Part shown: positions 1 through 7,915 of the stretch, piece after piece | Numbering within the stretch: position 1 is the stretch's first letter | Layout of the letters: every line of letters starts with the position of its first letter | NCBI RefSeq assembly: GCF_003339585.1 | Contig: NZ_QPKF01000001.1 | Span: forward strand, 434,001 to 498,000 | Length of the DNA stretch: 64,000 nt | Direction of reading: 5' to 3' | Source: Exiguobacterium sp. RIT594 | GTDB lineage: Bacteria > Bacillota > Bacilli > Exiguobacteriales > Exiguobacteriaceae | The notes under the pieces: model-generated | What the model saw: only the letters and a program-made list of their open reading frames with translations | The model's database searches: none | Told to the model about the DNA's origin: nothing | Program-made: the position numbers and the translations under genes

Positions 1-2
1 TT

Positions 3-2321
3 ACGAAAAGCGGGATTGAAGTCGAATCTGTCGAGGTGCGGGATGCTGACTTAAGTAATATCGTTGTTGGCCGTGTTCTGACGAAAGAAAAACACCCGGA
101 AGCCGATAAATTAAACGTCACGACGGTCGATATCGGGCAAGAAGAGCCGGTTCAAATCGTTTGTGGTGCACCGAACGTCGATGCCGGACAAGATGTCATC
201 GTCGCCCGTGTCGGAGCCCGTCTGCCTGGCATTAAAATCAAACGTGCTAAACTGCGTGGTGTTGTTTCAGAAGGAATGATTTGTTCGCTTGAAGAACTTG
301 GATTTGAGAAAAAGTATATCCGTGAAGATGAACAGGATGGTATTCATACATTCCGTGAACACGTGACACCAGGGCAGGATGTCCTTGAATTACTTGGTCT
401 GCATGATGAGGTATTGGAACTCGGATTGACGCCGAACCGTTCGGATTGTTTGAGTATGTACGGCGTGGCACACGAAGTCGCCGGAATCTTGAATTCGACA
501 CCTGTCTTCCCGAACGTGGAAGTACCAGAAGGAACGGCATCGACTGAAGTAACCGTTCAACTGGATTCGGAAGCCTGTACGTTTTATGCGGCCCGGGAAA
601 TTCGTGATATTACAATCGGTGAATCGCCATTATGGCTAAAAAACCGTCTGATCGCGAATGGAATCCGTCCCATTAACAATGTCGTTGATATCACGAACTT
701 CGTCTTACTGGAGACGGGACAACCGTTGCATGCTTTTGATGCAAAAAAATTAGGACAACAAATCATCGTGCGCCAAGCAAAAGCCGATGAAACATTCCAG
801 ACATTAGATGAAGTTGAACGGACACTTGATCCGTCAATGCTCGTCATTACAGACGGCGAACGTCCGGTAGCACTTGCCGGTGTCATGGGGGGAGCGAACA
901 CGGAAGTTGATACAACGACGACTTCGATTATCCTCGAATCTGCTTACTTTGCACCGGCATCCGTACGGAAAACAAGCCGCGTGTTAGGTCTTCGTTCTGA
1001 TTCGAGCTCGCGTTTTGAGAAAGGTGTCGACCCGCGTCGTGTCATGTTGGCACTTGATCGGGCTGCAATGCTGATTGCGGAACTTGCAGGAGGCACGGTA
1101 TTATCCGGAACAGCCCAAGCCGGTACACTTCAACTGGAGGATCATCTGATTGAAGGCAGTGTCTCGTATATTAACCACCGTCTTGGTATGGAGATCGAAG
1201 GAACTGTCATGAAAGATTTGCTCGAACGTCTTGGTCTTGAAGTCGAGTTGTCAGCAGATGCATTGACAGTCAGTGTACCGACACGTCGGCAAGATTTAAT
1301 GATTCCGGCTGATTTAGCGGAAGAGGTCGCCCGTCTTTACGGATATGATGCGTTGACGTCAAGCCTACCACGGGAAGCGAGTCGCGGTTTCTTACCTAAA
1401 CGTAACCAGCACCGCCGTAAAATCCGTCACCTTCTTCAAGGCGCAGGTCTTTCACAAGCCATCACGTACTCCTTGACGAGTGAGCAACGCGCGATGCAAT
1501 TCAATGAACAACAGGATTTGCATCCGGTTAAATTAGCGATGCCGATCAGCGAAGCCCGTTCGACACTCCGGACCTCGTTGATTCCGGGGTTGCTTGAAGT
1601 CGCACAACACAATGCGGCGCGACAACATGCAGACCTTGCCTACTATGAACTCGGAAGTGTTTATCTGCAACGTGATGCTTCGCTTGAAACCTTGCCGCTC
1701 GAACACGAAATGGTGGCAGGTATCATGGTGGGGCTGGCAGAGCAACACCGTGTGCACGGGACGCATGTCAAAGCAGATTTCTTCGTCATGAAAGGAATCG
1801 TCGAGACGCTCGCCGAGGCACTCGATGTCTCCTTAACGTATGAAGCTGCAGCCATGCAATCGATGCACCCGGGCCGGACGGCACGGATCTTCCTTGACGG
1901 TGAAGCAATTGGATTTGTCGGACAAGTTCATCCTGGATTATCGAAAGAAGAATACGGTCTGAAGGAAGTATATGTCTTCGAACTCGATGTGATGGCATTG
2001 CACTCAAAAGAAGCTCGTGTCTACCAAGAAATTTCACGTTTCCCATCGATGACACGTGACGTCGCGGTTGTGCTGAAGCGTGAAGTATCTGCGAGTGAAG
2101 TCGAAGCCGTCATCGTGCAAGCGGCAGGTCCTCTGTTGAAACAAGTGGAACTGTTTGATGTGTATACCGGTGATAACGTCGGAGCCGATCAAAAGTCGTT
2201 TGCGTTCTCGTTACGGTATCAGAATAAAGAACGGACACTCGTCGATGAAGAAGTCGCGACAGCGCACCAACAAGTAATCGAAGCTCTTCAATCATCGTTC
2301 GAAGCCGAGTTACGTTCTTAA
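3..2321 (+). CDS. pheT: Phenylalanine--tRNA ligase beta subunit (5' end outside window)
   Basis: Beta chain of the heterotetrameric phenylalanyl-tRNA synthetase, which charges tRNA-Phe in the cytosol together with PheS. The reading frame is open from base 3 with no start codon, so the N-terminus lies upstream of the window. Visible parts in order: a tRNA-binding OB-fold near the start (VGRVLTKEKHPEADKLNV), the B3/B4 region with GIRPINNVVDITNFV, the B5 region, the inactive catalytic-like core, and a C-terminal ferredoxin-fold anticodon-binding domain (SRFPSMTRDVAVVL to the end). About 772 residues are present, so only some 30 are missing. pheS is expected just upstream. A strong terminator follows. 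The family assignment is secure. Confidence 0.97.
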   Translation, partial: TKSGIEVESVEVRDADLSNIVVGRVLTKEKHPEADKLNVTTVDIGQEEPVQIVCGAPNVDAGQDVIVARVGARLPGIKIKRAKLRGVVSEGMICSLEELGFEKKYIREDEQDGIHTFREHVTPGQDVLELLGLHDEVLELGLTPNRSDCLSMYGVAHEVAGILNSTPVFPNVEVPEGTASTEVTVQLDSEACTFYAAREIRDITIGESPLWLKNRLIANGIRPINNVVDITNFVLLETGQPLHAFDAKKLGQQIIVRQAKADETFQTLDEVERTLDPSMLVITDGERPVALAGVMGGANTEVDTTTTSIILESAYFAPASVRKTSRVLGLRSDSSSRFEKGVDPRRVMLALDRAAMLIAELAGGTVLSGTAQAGTLQLEDHLIEGSVSYINHRLGMEIEGTVMKDLLERLGLEVELSADALTVSVPTRRQDLMIPADLAEEVARLYGYDALTSSLPREASRGFLPKRNQHRRKIRHLLQGAGLSQAITYSLTSEQRAMQFNEQQDLHPVKLAMPISEARSTLRTSLIPGLLEVAQHNAARQHADLAYYELGSVYLQRDASLETLPLEHEMVAGIMVGLAEQHRVHGTHVKADFFVMKGIVETLAEALDVSLTYEAAAMQSMHPGRTARIFLDGEAIGFVGQVHPGLSKEEYGLKEVYVFELDVMALHSKEARVYQEISRFPSMTRDVAVVLKREVSASEVEAVIVQAAGPLLKQVELFDVYTGDNVGADQKSFAFSLRYQNKERTLVDEEVATAHQQVIEALQSSFEAELRS

Positions 2322-2370
2322 TCCCATAACACAACGTTCAACATGTACTCAAAAGTAAATGATTACCCGA

Positions 2371-2408
2371 AAAAGGGAGCTGGATGAATCTACATCCAGC
2401 TCCCTTTT
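2371..2408. terminator. Bidirectional intrinsic terminator between pheT and the MFS gene
   Basis: A perfect 16-bp inverted repeat (2371-2386 with 2393-2408) with a 6-nt loop. The arms begin with AAAA and end with TTTT, so it can end transcription from both converging sides: pheT on + and the MFS gene on -. Confidence 0.9.
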
Positions 2409-2423
2409 GATACATACAGAAAA

Positions 2424-3608
2424 TCATGAAGCAAGTTCTTGCTCATGCGGCGGTTCATTTCGTCGGTTGAAAATAAAGTAGATGAAACCACTTGTGAGGA
2501 CGATGGCACTGCAAAATAAAAACATATTCGAGTAGCCGATTTTGGCTGCAAGACCCGACAGTAGTAATGCGCCGAGACCAAACCCGCTGTCGTAAGCCAA
2601 GAAAAAGGTGGAAATGGCTTTCCCTTTTTGGTGTGGTGCGGCATAGGTCAGCATCACCGTCTGGAGTCCTGGGAAAATCGAAGCCGATCCGATTCCGATG
2701 ATGAGTGCAGCCAAAAGTAACCCGGGTAACGAAGGGAAAACTCCTAAAAGAATAAAACCGACACCATAAAGCAGGTAAGAAGGAAATAAAACGAAACCTG
2801 GTCCTTTTTGGTCAAACCATCTGCCGGCAAGCGGACGGATTGCCACCATGCCAAGGGCGACGAGGGCATAAAAGTAAGAGGCGTAGGAAATATGACCAAT
2901 CGAATCTGTATACAGCGAAATAAAAGCCGCTGTACTGGAGATTGCGACACCGGCCAAAACAGTTGCAAGTAATAATAACGGACGAGATAGGAAAAGTGAT
3001 TGATGAAGCCGGAATACCCGCGTATTCGGTACATGTTGACTCGTCAACGGCAAACGGATCATCAGAACGAGTGAAACGAATGCAAGCAATGCGACCGTGA
3101 TGAAATAAAGGAAAAAGGCATCGTGTTGAATCAAACTGAGTCCAATGACCGGTCCGAGAACGGATGCGAGATTCATGGATAAAACAAAGTACCCCATGCC
3201 TTCACCTTGGCGGGTTTTCGGAATGAGTGTCGTTACGGCCAAGCTGATGGATGAAGACAACATCCCGAAACTAAAACCATGAAAAATACGGACGATGATG
3301 AGATATAAAAAAGAATTCAGAGGAAGAACCAACAGATACAAAACACTCATCGTTGTGAACAATACTGCTGAAATCAGCAACATCCGTTTGACATCGTGGC
3401 GATCAAGCCAATGACCAATTAATGGTCGGGAACAGACAGTTGCTAAAATGAAGCTGGTGACGACCCAGCCCAGTGCAGCTTGTGAAACATCAAATTGTTT
3501 AGCGGCAAGTAACGGAAGGGAAGCATTGAGTAGATAAAATGTAATGAACAACAACAGGTTAATCAATAAAGTCAGTACGTAATGACGATGAAATAAACGG
3601 TTTTTCAA
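2424..3608 (-). CDS. MFS transporter, drug-efflux type
   Basis: A 394-residue major facilitator superfamily permease with about 12 hydrophobic segments, probably a proton-driven exporter of small molecules or drugs in the cytoplasmic membrane. The loop between helices 2 and 3 carries GHWLDRHDVKRM, a recognisable form of the MFS motif A, and its second-half counterpart is GRWFDQKGP. The start is TTG at 3608, chosen because AGGAGG lies 7 nt before it. That start overlaps the TGA stop of the upstream marR-type gene (TTGA), so the two are translationally coupled. Co-expression with a MarR regulator points to substrate-induced efflux. The actual substrate cannot be read from sequence. Confidence 0.88.
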   Translation of the reverse strand: MKNRLFHRHYVLTLLINLLLFITFYLLNASLPLLAAKQFDVSQAALGWVVTSFILATVCSRPLIGHWLDRHDVKRMLLISAVLFTTMSVLYLLVLPLNSFLYLIIVRIFHGFSFGMLSSSISLAVTTLIPKTRQGEGMGYFVLSMNLASVLGPVIGLSLIQHDAFFLYFITVALLAFVSLVLMIRLPLTSQHVPNTRVFRLHQSLFLSRPLLLLATVLAGVAISSTAAFISLYTDSIGHISYASYFYALVALGMVAIRPLAGRWFDQKGPGFVLFPSYLLYGVGFILLGVFPSLPGLLLAALIIGIGSASIFPGLQTVMLTYAAPHQKGKAISTFFLAYDSGFGLGALLLSGLAAKIGYSNMFLFCSAIVLTSGFIYFIFNRRNEPPHEQELAS

Positions 3609-4042
3609 AGGGAATCCTCCTGTTCATCCGGACGGTGTGTTGCCAGTAATTGTGTCATGACTGCTGCAATGATGGTTTGGTCGTCGACTGAAACAGCTTG
3701 CAGAAATGCACGATGAGCCGCCTGGACGGCTTGATCGATTTCACGATAAGTGTGACGGGCGGAAGGGGTTAAAGTAATCAGGCGTTTACGACCAGAACCC
3801 GTTCGCGTGATATAGCCCAACTCTTCGAGACGCGCAACGGTCTTTGTGACAGCTGGTTTTTCAATGACTAAGTATTTAGATAAGGCAACTTGCGAAACAG
3901 GTTCGAGAATGGCGACCGCTTTGATTAACCCCCATTGTCCGGTGTGTAACGAAAAAGGGAGAAGGGCCGCATCGATATCACGTTTGGCAAGGCGTGCTAC
4001 TTTGGATAATTGTCCTAACAAATCTTCTTGAAATGTGTTCAT
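3605..4042 (-). CDS. MarR family transcriptional regulator
   Basis: A 145-residue winged-helix repressor of the MarR family, likely controlling itself and the adjoining MFS exporter. Helix-turn-helix and wing are visible: VSQVALSKYLVIEKPAVTKTVARLEELGYITRTGSGRKRLITLTPSA, with the usual R-D-G-R-type wing replaced by TGSGRKR. The start ATG at 4042 has GGAG 8 nt upstream. That Shine-Dalgarno lies inside a 34-bp perfect palindrome (4050-4083), which suggests autoregulation. Its last base pairs overlap the MFS start. The inducing ligand is unknown. Confidence 0.9.
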   Translation of the reverse strand: MNTFQEDLLGQLSKVARLAKRDIDAALLPFSLHTGQWGLIKAVAILEPVSQVALSKYLVIEKPAVTKTVARLEELGYITRTGSGRKRLITLTPSARHTYREIDQAVQAAHRAFLQAVSVDDQTIIAAVMTQLLATHRPDEQEDSL

Positions 4043-4049
4043 ATAAAAA

Positions 4050-4083
4050 ACTCCTTTAAGTTAACTAGTTAACTTAAAGGAGT
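4050..4083. promoter_or_regulatory. 34-bp perfect palindrome, probable MarR operator
   Basis: The arm ACTCCTTTAAGTTAAC is followed by TA and its exact reverse complement. It lies directly upstream of the MarR-type start codon and contains the ribosome binding site at its promoter-distal end. MarR proteins bind palindromes of this sort as dimers. A repressor bound here could block transcription, and in mRNA the same bases could fold into a hairpin that hides the Shine-Dalgarno. Direct protein binding is inferred. Confidence 0.75.
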
Positions 4084-4554
4084 ATACCGAATCGATGACA
4101 CGATGACAAGTGATTTTTCTGAAGGAAACGGAAAGGACGGCTAACATGGAGATAATTGATGCAACTGGCAGTTGATTCGAGTGGTCGTCTTCCATCAATC
4201 AGAGGGTGGGGGGGAAAAGATTAGTTAAGCGTATTAAATGAAGGGTTTGGAATTTTTAAAAGCCAAAATGATCGGCTGTTAAAAAATAAAACGTTACAGC
4301 TTGCCGGAAATAGGGTAATTTTACGAAAAGAGAGCTGTTCTTCGATATTGGGCTGAATTCGTCGAATGATAGCATTAATTCTGATTAACAATACATGTTA
4401 AAAATTCGGAGATATACTCTTTCATTACTTAACTTATTTTTACCATCATCACCTGAAGTTTAACTGGAGATGAGATGACCTGTATTTTTTAGCGGCAAAA
4501 CCGGTCTGAACAATGTCACCGTTCGCTTAAACTTAGGAGGAGAGAACATACATC
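4084..4554. other. 471-bp non-coding gap between marR and murE
   Basis: No open frame with a ribosome binding site is seen here on either strand. The region is AT-rich, with a G-run near 4205-4214. A ribosome binding site AGGAGGAG lies just before the murE start. Promoters for both divergent genes must lie here, but I could not place a convincing -35/-10 pair for murE, and I recognise no riboswitch. Confidence 0.5.
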
Positions 4555-6024
4555 ATGAATCATCCATATAAACATCTGTCAGAATTGATTGCTCCATTCC
4601 AACTTACATGTGAAGAAAATCCCTCTATCACGAGTATCGCGACAGACTCGCGAGAAGTGACAAATGGGAGTCTGTTTATTTGTGTACGAGGCTATACCGT
4701 TGATGGTCACCAGTATGCCGAAGCGGCCGTTGCAAACGGAGCCGTTGCGATTTTAGCGGAAGAACCATTACATGGATTAGCCGTTCCGGTCGTCATATTA
4801 CAGGATACAAAACATGCTGCAGGACAAGTGGCGGATTTGTTTTACGACCATCCGAGTCAAAAAATGCGGGTTTATGGAATAACAGGTACGAACGGAAAAA
4901 CGACGACAACAAAATTGACCTATGATTTATTCCGTGCTGCCGGGCATAAGGCAGGGATGATCAGTACGATTGGTGCGATGATTGACGGAGAGATGATTGA
5001 TACACCGAATACGACACCGGAAGCCATCATTTTGCATCGTCTGTTACATCAAATGGTCGAGCAGGGGGTCACGGATTGTATACTCGAAGTTTCTTCCCAT
5101 GCTTTAATGGAAGGTCGCGTCGAAGGAGTACAGTTTTATGCAGCGGCGTTTACGAACCTGACCCATGATCATCTCGACTATCATGCCTCGATGGAAGAAT
5201 ATGCGGAGGCAAAAGCCTTGTTGTTTAAACAAGTCGCAACGGGCGGTGGTAAAGCAGTCATTCTTAATGAAGTCGATCCAGCGAGTCAGGTCATGGCGAG
5301 AGCAGCGGAAGGGGTACCTGTCACCTGGTATGCGACAAATGCCTTGTCGGCAGCACCCATCACGGTGGAATGGAAAGAAGAAACAGTCAGTGTCCGGATT
5401 GAGGGGACGGTGACTGAGGTTCCGGTCTTTCTTCTTGGGGACTTCAATGCGGCGAATCTTGCGGCGGCGATCGGACTGATGCAGGCAGGTGAAGTCAATA
5501 TGTATCAATTGATTCGACACATACCGGAACTTCGTTTGCCCAAAGGACGTTTGGAACGGATTCCGTTCGAGGGGTGTGAAGTGTATATTGATTATGCACA
5601 TACACCGGACGGGCTGGAAAAATGTCTGAAAGCATTATCTCTTCCGGATGAACCGTTATATCTGGTATTGAGTGCAGCCGGTGAACGGGATCGTTCCAAA
5701 CGAGCAGTGATGGGACGTATTGCCAGTCAGTATTGTGATGGAATCATCGTGACGGTTCATGACCCGAGGCGGGAAAATCCGCAGCAAATCATTAAAGAGC
5801 TTCTGAGTGACATCGCTCCCCGGAAAATCATTACGTGTCATGAGTCACGAAAAGAAGCACTTCAGATTGCGGCAAAGATTGCATTGGCCGGAAAGCGGAT
5901 GGTCATCGTCGGTAAAGGACATGAACGGTTTGAACAGATTGGGACGGAACATGTTCCGTTCGATGAAATCAAGATTTTAACGGATGAACTGATTCGATTA
6001 TCTGGTCAAGAGTCTGCCATGTGA
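4555..6024 (+). CDS. murE: MurE-family UDP-MurNAc-L-Ala-D-Glu ligase (third-residue adding)
   Basis: An ATP-dependent amino acid ligase of peptidoglycan precursor synthesis that adds the third residue (meso-DAP or L-Lys) to UDP-MurNAc-L-Ala-D-Glu in the cytosol. 489 residues, the normal length. Domains in order: N-terminal UDP-binding domain (TDSREVTNGSLFICVRGY), central ATPase with P-loop GTNGKTTT at 111-118 and the DTPNTTPE substrate segment, then a C-terminal Rossmann domain. The specificity motif, usually DNPR in DAP-adding enzymes, reads HDPR at 402-405, so the amino acid added is uncertain. Start ATG with AGGAGGAG upstream. The gene stands alone, away from any other mur or fts gene. It could be a second MurE or a MurE-like ligase. 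Confidence 0.85.
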   Translation: MNHPYKHLSELIAPFQLTCEENPSITSIATDSREVTNGSLFICVRGYTVDGHQYAEAAVANGAVAILAEEPLHGLAVPVVILQDTKHAAGQVADLFYDHPSQKMRVYGITGTNGKTTTTKLTYDLFRAAGHKAGMISTIGAMIDGEMIDTPNTTPEAIILHRLLHQMVEQGVTDCILEVSSHALMEGRVEGVQFYAAAFTNLTHDHLDYHASMEEYAEAKALLFKQVATGGGKAVILNEVDPASQVMARAAEGVPVTWYATNALSAAPITVEWKEETVSVRIEGTVTEVPVFLLGDFNAANLAAAIGLMQAGEVNMYQLIRHIPELRLPKGRLERIPFEGCEVYIDYAHTPDGLEKCLKALSLPDEPLYLVLSAAGERDRSKRAVMGRIASQYCDGIIVTVHDPRRENPQQIIKELLSDIAPRKIITCHESRKEALQIAAKIALAGKRMVIVGKGHERFEQIGTEHVPFDEIKILTDELIRLSGQESAM

Positions 6025-6025
6025 A

Positions 6026-6055
6026 AAACCGACCATTTTTGATTATGGTCGGTTT
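6026..6055. terminator. Bidirectional terminator between murE and rnhC
   Basis: Arms 6026-6036 and 6045-6055 form an 11-bp stem with an 8-nt loop. T-rich sequence follows on + and T-runs face both ways. It overlaps the last codons of the convergent rnhC. Confidence 0.8.
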
Positions 6056-6963
6056 CTTTTCTCAGCTAAAGCTTCTGCTTTTTTCGTATTGGCAAAATGA
6101 TATTTTGTCCATTCGTGTAAGCGTTCTGGTCCGTATTTTAACAAGAGGGAAGCAGCGACCTGGTCGACTTTAGCACCGGCTCCTTTCGGAATCTCTATGC
6201 CGGTCTGTCGGCTCAATTTGTCCATCTCTTTTAAGAAGATGGCCCGTGCTAGGATAGAAGCTGCAGCGACAGCGACATGTAACCCTTCTGCTTTCGTTGA
6301 AAAATAGACATTGTCTTTGACTTGTTTTGTTTCTCCGGAAAGATGTTTGTAATAGGTGGCCTTTTCAGCGAATTGATCAATTAAAATGGCTTGCGGCGGT
6401 TCTTCCAGTTGAGCGAGTAATCCATTAAGCGCCGCATTATGAAGCAGGGCGGTCATTTTGCCTTGTGTCATCGTCCGTTGCATTTGATTGTAATCCGGAT
6501 TATGAAGGATACGATATTCATAAGGAATGACAGCATGCAGATCACGCGCAATCGTTCGGATTTCCGGATCAGAGACATTTTTAGAGTCACGGACCCCGAG
6601 CTCGCGGACCAGTTTGATTTTCGTGCTGTCGACATAAGCAGCAACGACGACTAATGGACCAAAAAAGTCACCTTTTCCGACTTCATCACTGCCGACAACC
6701 GACCAATTGGCAAATCCTTCAGGTAAAGAGCCGCTTGCCGTCGAAGCTGCTTTTTTTGTAACAGGAGAGCCATACCGGGCAGCGACTGTTTCTGCTTCTT
6801 GTCCTTGAAACATGACTTTACCTGAATTATAGACGGTCAAAATACATCCGGTTGTTCGGGCAGCGAAACGTGCATACGGCGGAGGAGAGACTTGATGACG
6901 TCCGAAATCTGAAATGACGGTGTCTTGTTTTTCTTTTGTTAACTTTAAAACGACTGTTCCCAT
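6043..6963 (-). CDS. rnhC: Ribonuclease HIII
   Basis: Degrades the RNA strand of RNA-DNA hybrids (R-loops, primers) in the cytosol. 306 residues, typical of RNase HIII. An N-terminal TBP-like substrate-binding domain of about 85 residues comes first, then the RNase H catalytic core beginning with SVVGSDEVGKGDFFGP. The DEVGKGD segment gives the catalytic Asp-Glu pair specific to type HIII. Further core elements are ILIDQFA and the C-terminal GAGAKVDQVAA. Start ATG at 6963 with AAAGGGTG upstream. In B. subtilis rnhC also lies next to zapA, here divergently. Confidence 0.95.
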   Translation of the reverse strand: MGTVVLKLTKEKQDTVISDFGRHQVSPPPYARFAARTTGCILTVYNSGKVMFQGQEAETVAARYGSPVTKKAASTASGSLPEGFANWSVVGSDEVGKGDFFGPLVVVAAYVDSTKIKLVRELGVRDSKNVSDPEIRTIARDLHAVIPYEYRILHNPDYNQMQRTMTQGKMTALLHNAALNGLLAQLEEPPQAILIDQFAEKATYYKHLSGETKQVKDNVYFSTKAEGLHVAVAAASILARAIFLKEMDKLSRQTGIEIPKGAGAKVDQVAASLLLKYGPERLHEWTKYHFANTKKAEALAEKRNRP

Positions 6964-6992
6964 GGCTTAATCACCCTTTCGGAAATAAGCAT

Positions 6993-7013
6993 ACCATCCT
7001 TAAGTCGGATGGT
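6993..7013. terminator. Short hairpin between rnhC and zapA
   Basis: A perfect 7-bp inverted repeat (ACCATCC at 6993-6999 with GGATGGT at 7007-7013) in the divergent intergenic region. There is no long T-tract right after it, so it could be a leader hairpin or an operator rather than a terminator. Confidence 0.3.
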
Positions 7014-7082
7014 GGACTTCTTTTCCTATTTCAAAAATGATGGTACTATATGTATGAAGCAAAGTATGAGGAGGACAGGAAA

Positions 7083-7319
7083 ATGGCTGATTCAGAAGGG
7101 TTGAACCGGACGACGATTCATATTGCAGGAAACGATTATACGATTGTCGGAACGGAGTCACCTGAACATGTACGCGAAGTGGGTCTCCTCGTGGATACAA
7201 AAATTCGTGAAATCAGAGACCAGGCACCACAACTCGACGTTCGACAAATTGCTGTCTTGGCAGCTCTCAATATCGGTAGTGATTATGTCAAAATCAAAAA
7301 GAATTTGGGTGAACTTTAA
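7083..7319 (+). CDS. zapA: Cell division protein ZapA
   Basis: A small FtsZ-associated protein that bundles FtsZ protofilaments at the division ring. 78 residues. Start ATG at 7083 is chosen because AGGAGG lies 8-13 nt before it; an in-frame ATG at 7050 has no such site. N-terminal globular segment TTIHIAGNDYTIVGTESPEHVREV, then a helical C-terminus (DVRQIAVLAALNIGSDYVKIKKN) that should form the dimer coiled coil. Two bases separate it from the following cvpA-type gene, as in B. subtilis yshA-yshB, so the two are co-transcribed. Confidence 0.93.
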   Translation: MADSEGLNRTTIHIAGNDYTIVGTESPEHVREVGLLVDTKIREIRDQAPQLDVRQIAVLAALNIGSDYVKIKKNLGEL

Positions 7320-7321
7320 AC

Positions 7322-7870
7322 ATGATTTCTCTTGTTATCTTATTGTTTTTAGCTTTAGGTACGATGACGGGCGTCCGTCGGGGTGCAGTGTTACAGATAG
7401 GTCATTTATTAAGCTTGATTATCTCGTTTATCGTCGCTTTATCGTTTTACGATGAACTGGCCGAGAAGTTCAAGTTATGGATTCCCTATCCATCGACGCT
7501 AGATGATGCCGGAATTGATTTGACGATGTTTTCCATCCCGAGTTCAGTCGGTTTGGATGAAGTGTTTTACAAAGCCTTTTGGTTCATCGTCTTGTTTTTT
7601 GTGACGAAAATCGTGTTATCGATCATCATTGCGATGTTTGATTCGCTGACGAATATTCCGGTTCTCAAGCAGGTAAAAGGTCTCTTGGGTGGAGTCTTCG
7701 GATTCATCGAGATGTATATTTTCATCTTCCTGATTTTATTCTTGGCCGCCTTCGCGCCGGTTCAGTCGATTCAGGATGCCATTGCAAATTCGAGTTTAGC
7801 CTCGTTCATGATTCAACATACACCAGTGCTTGCAGATTGGTTGATGCAAAAAGTCGGTTTGATAAAATAA
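7322..7870 (+). CDS. CvpA family membrane protein (YshB-like)
   Basis: A 182-residue integral membrane protein of the CvpA family, named for colicin V production in E. coli. The molecular role in Gram-positives is not established. Four hydrophobic segments are visible at about residues 1-17, 23-45, 80-102 and 118-145, with the family signature RRGAVLQIGHLL near residue 20. It starts two bases after zapA, indicating one transcript. A terminator-like hairpin separates it from polX. Same position as B. subtilis yshB. Confidence 0.88.
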   Translation: MISLVILLFLALGTMTGVRRGAVLQIGHLLSLIISFIVALSFYDELAEKFKLWIPYPSTLDDAGIDLTMFSIPSSVGLDEVFYKAFWFIVLFFVTKIVLSIIIAMFDSLTNIPVLKQVKGLLGGVFGFIEMYIFIFLILFLAAFAPVQSIQDAIANSSLASFMIQHTPVLADWLMQKVGLIK

Positions 7871-7873
7871 CGT

Positions 7874-7899
7874 GCTCCCGTTGAATGGGAGCTTTTTTT
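7874..7899 (+). terminator. Terminator or attenuator between cvpA-type gene and polX
   Basis: A 6-bp stem GCTCCC/GGGAGC with a 7-nt loop, followed by seven T residues. It ends directly before the polX ribosome binding site, so it may only partly reduce polX transcription. Confidence 0.7.
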
Positions 7900-7915
7900 G
7901 AGGGGAGAATTGAAC

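Noticed and set aside
5104-5601. Long minus-strand frame (165 codons) opposite murE
   Set aside because: No ribosome binding site, Cys/Arg/His-rich composition typical of antisense readings, and it lies wholly within a well-supported gene.
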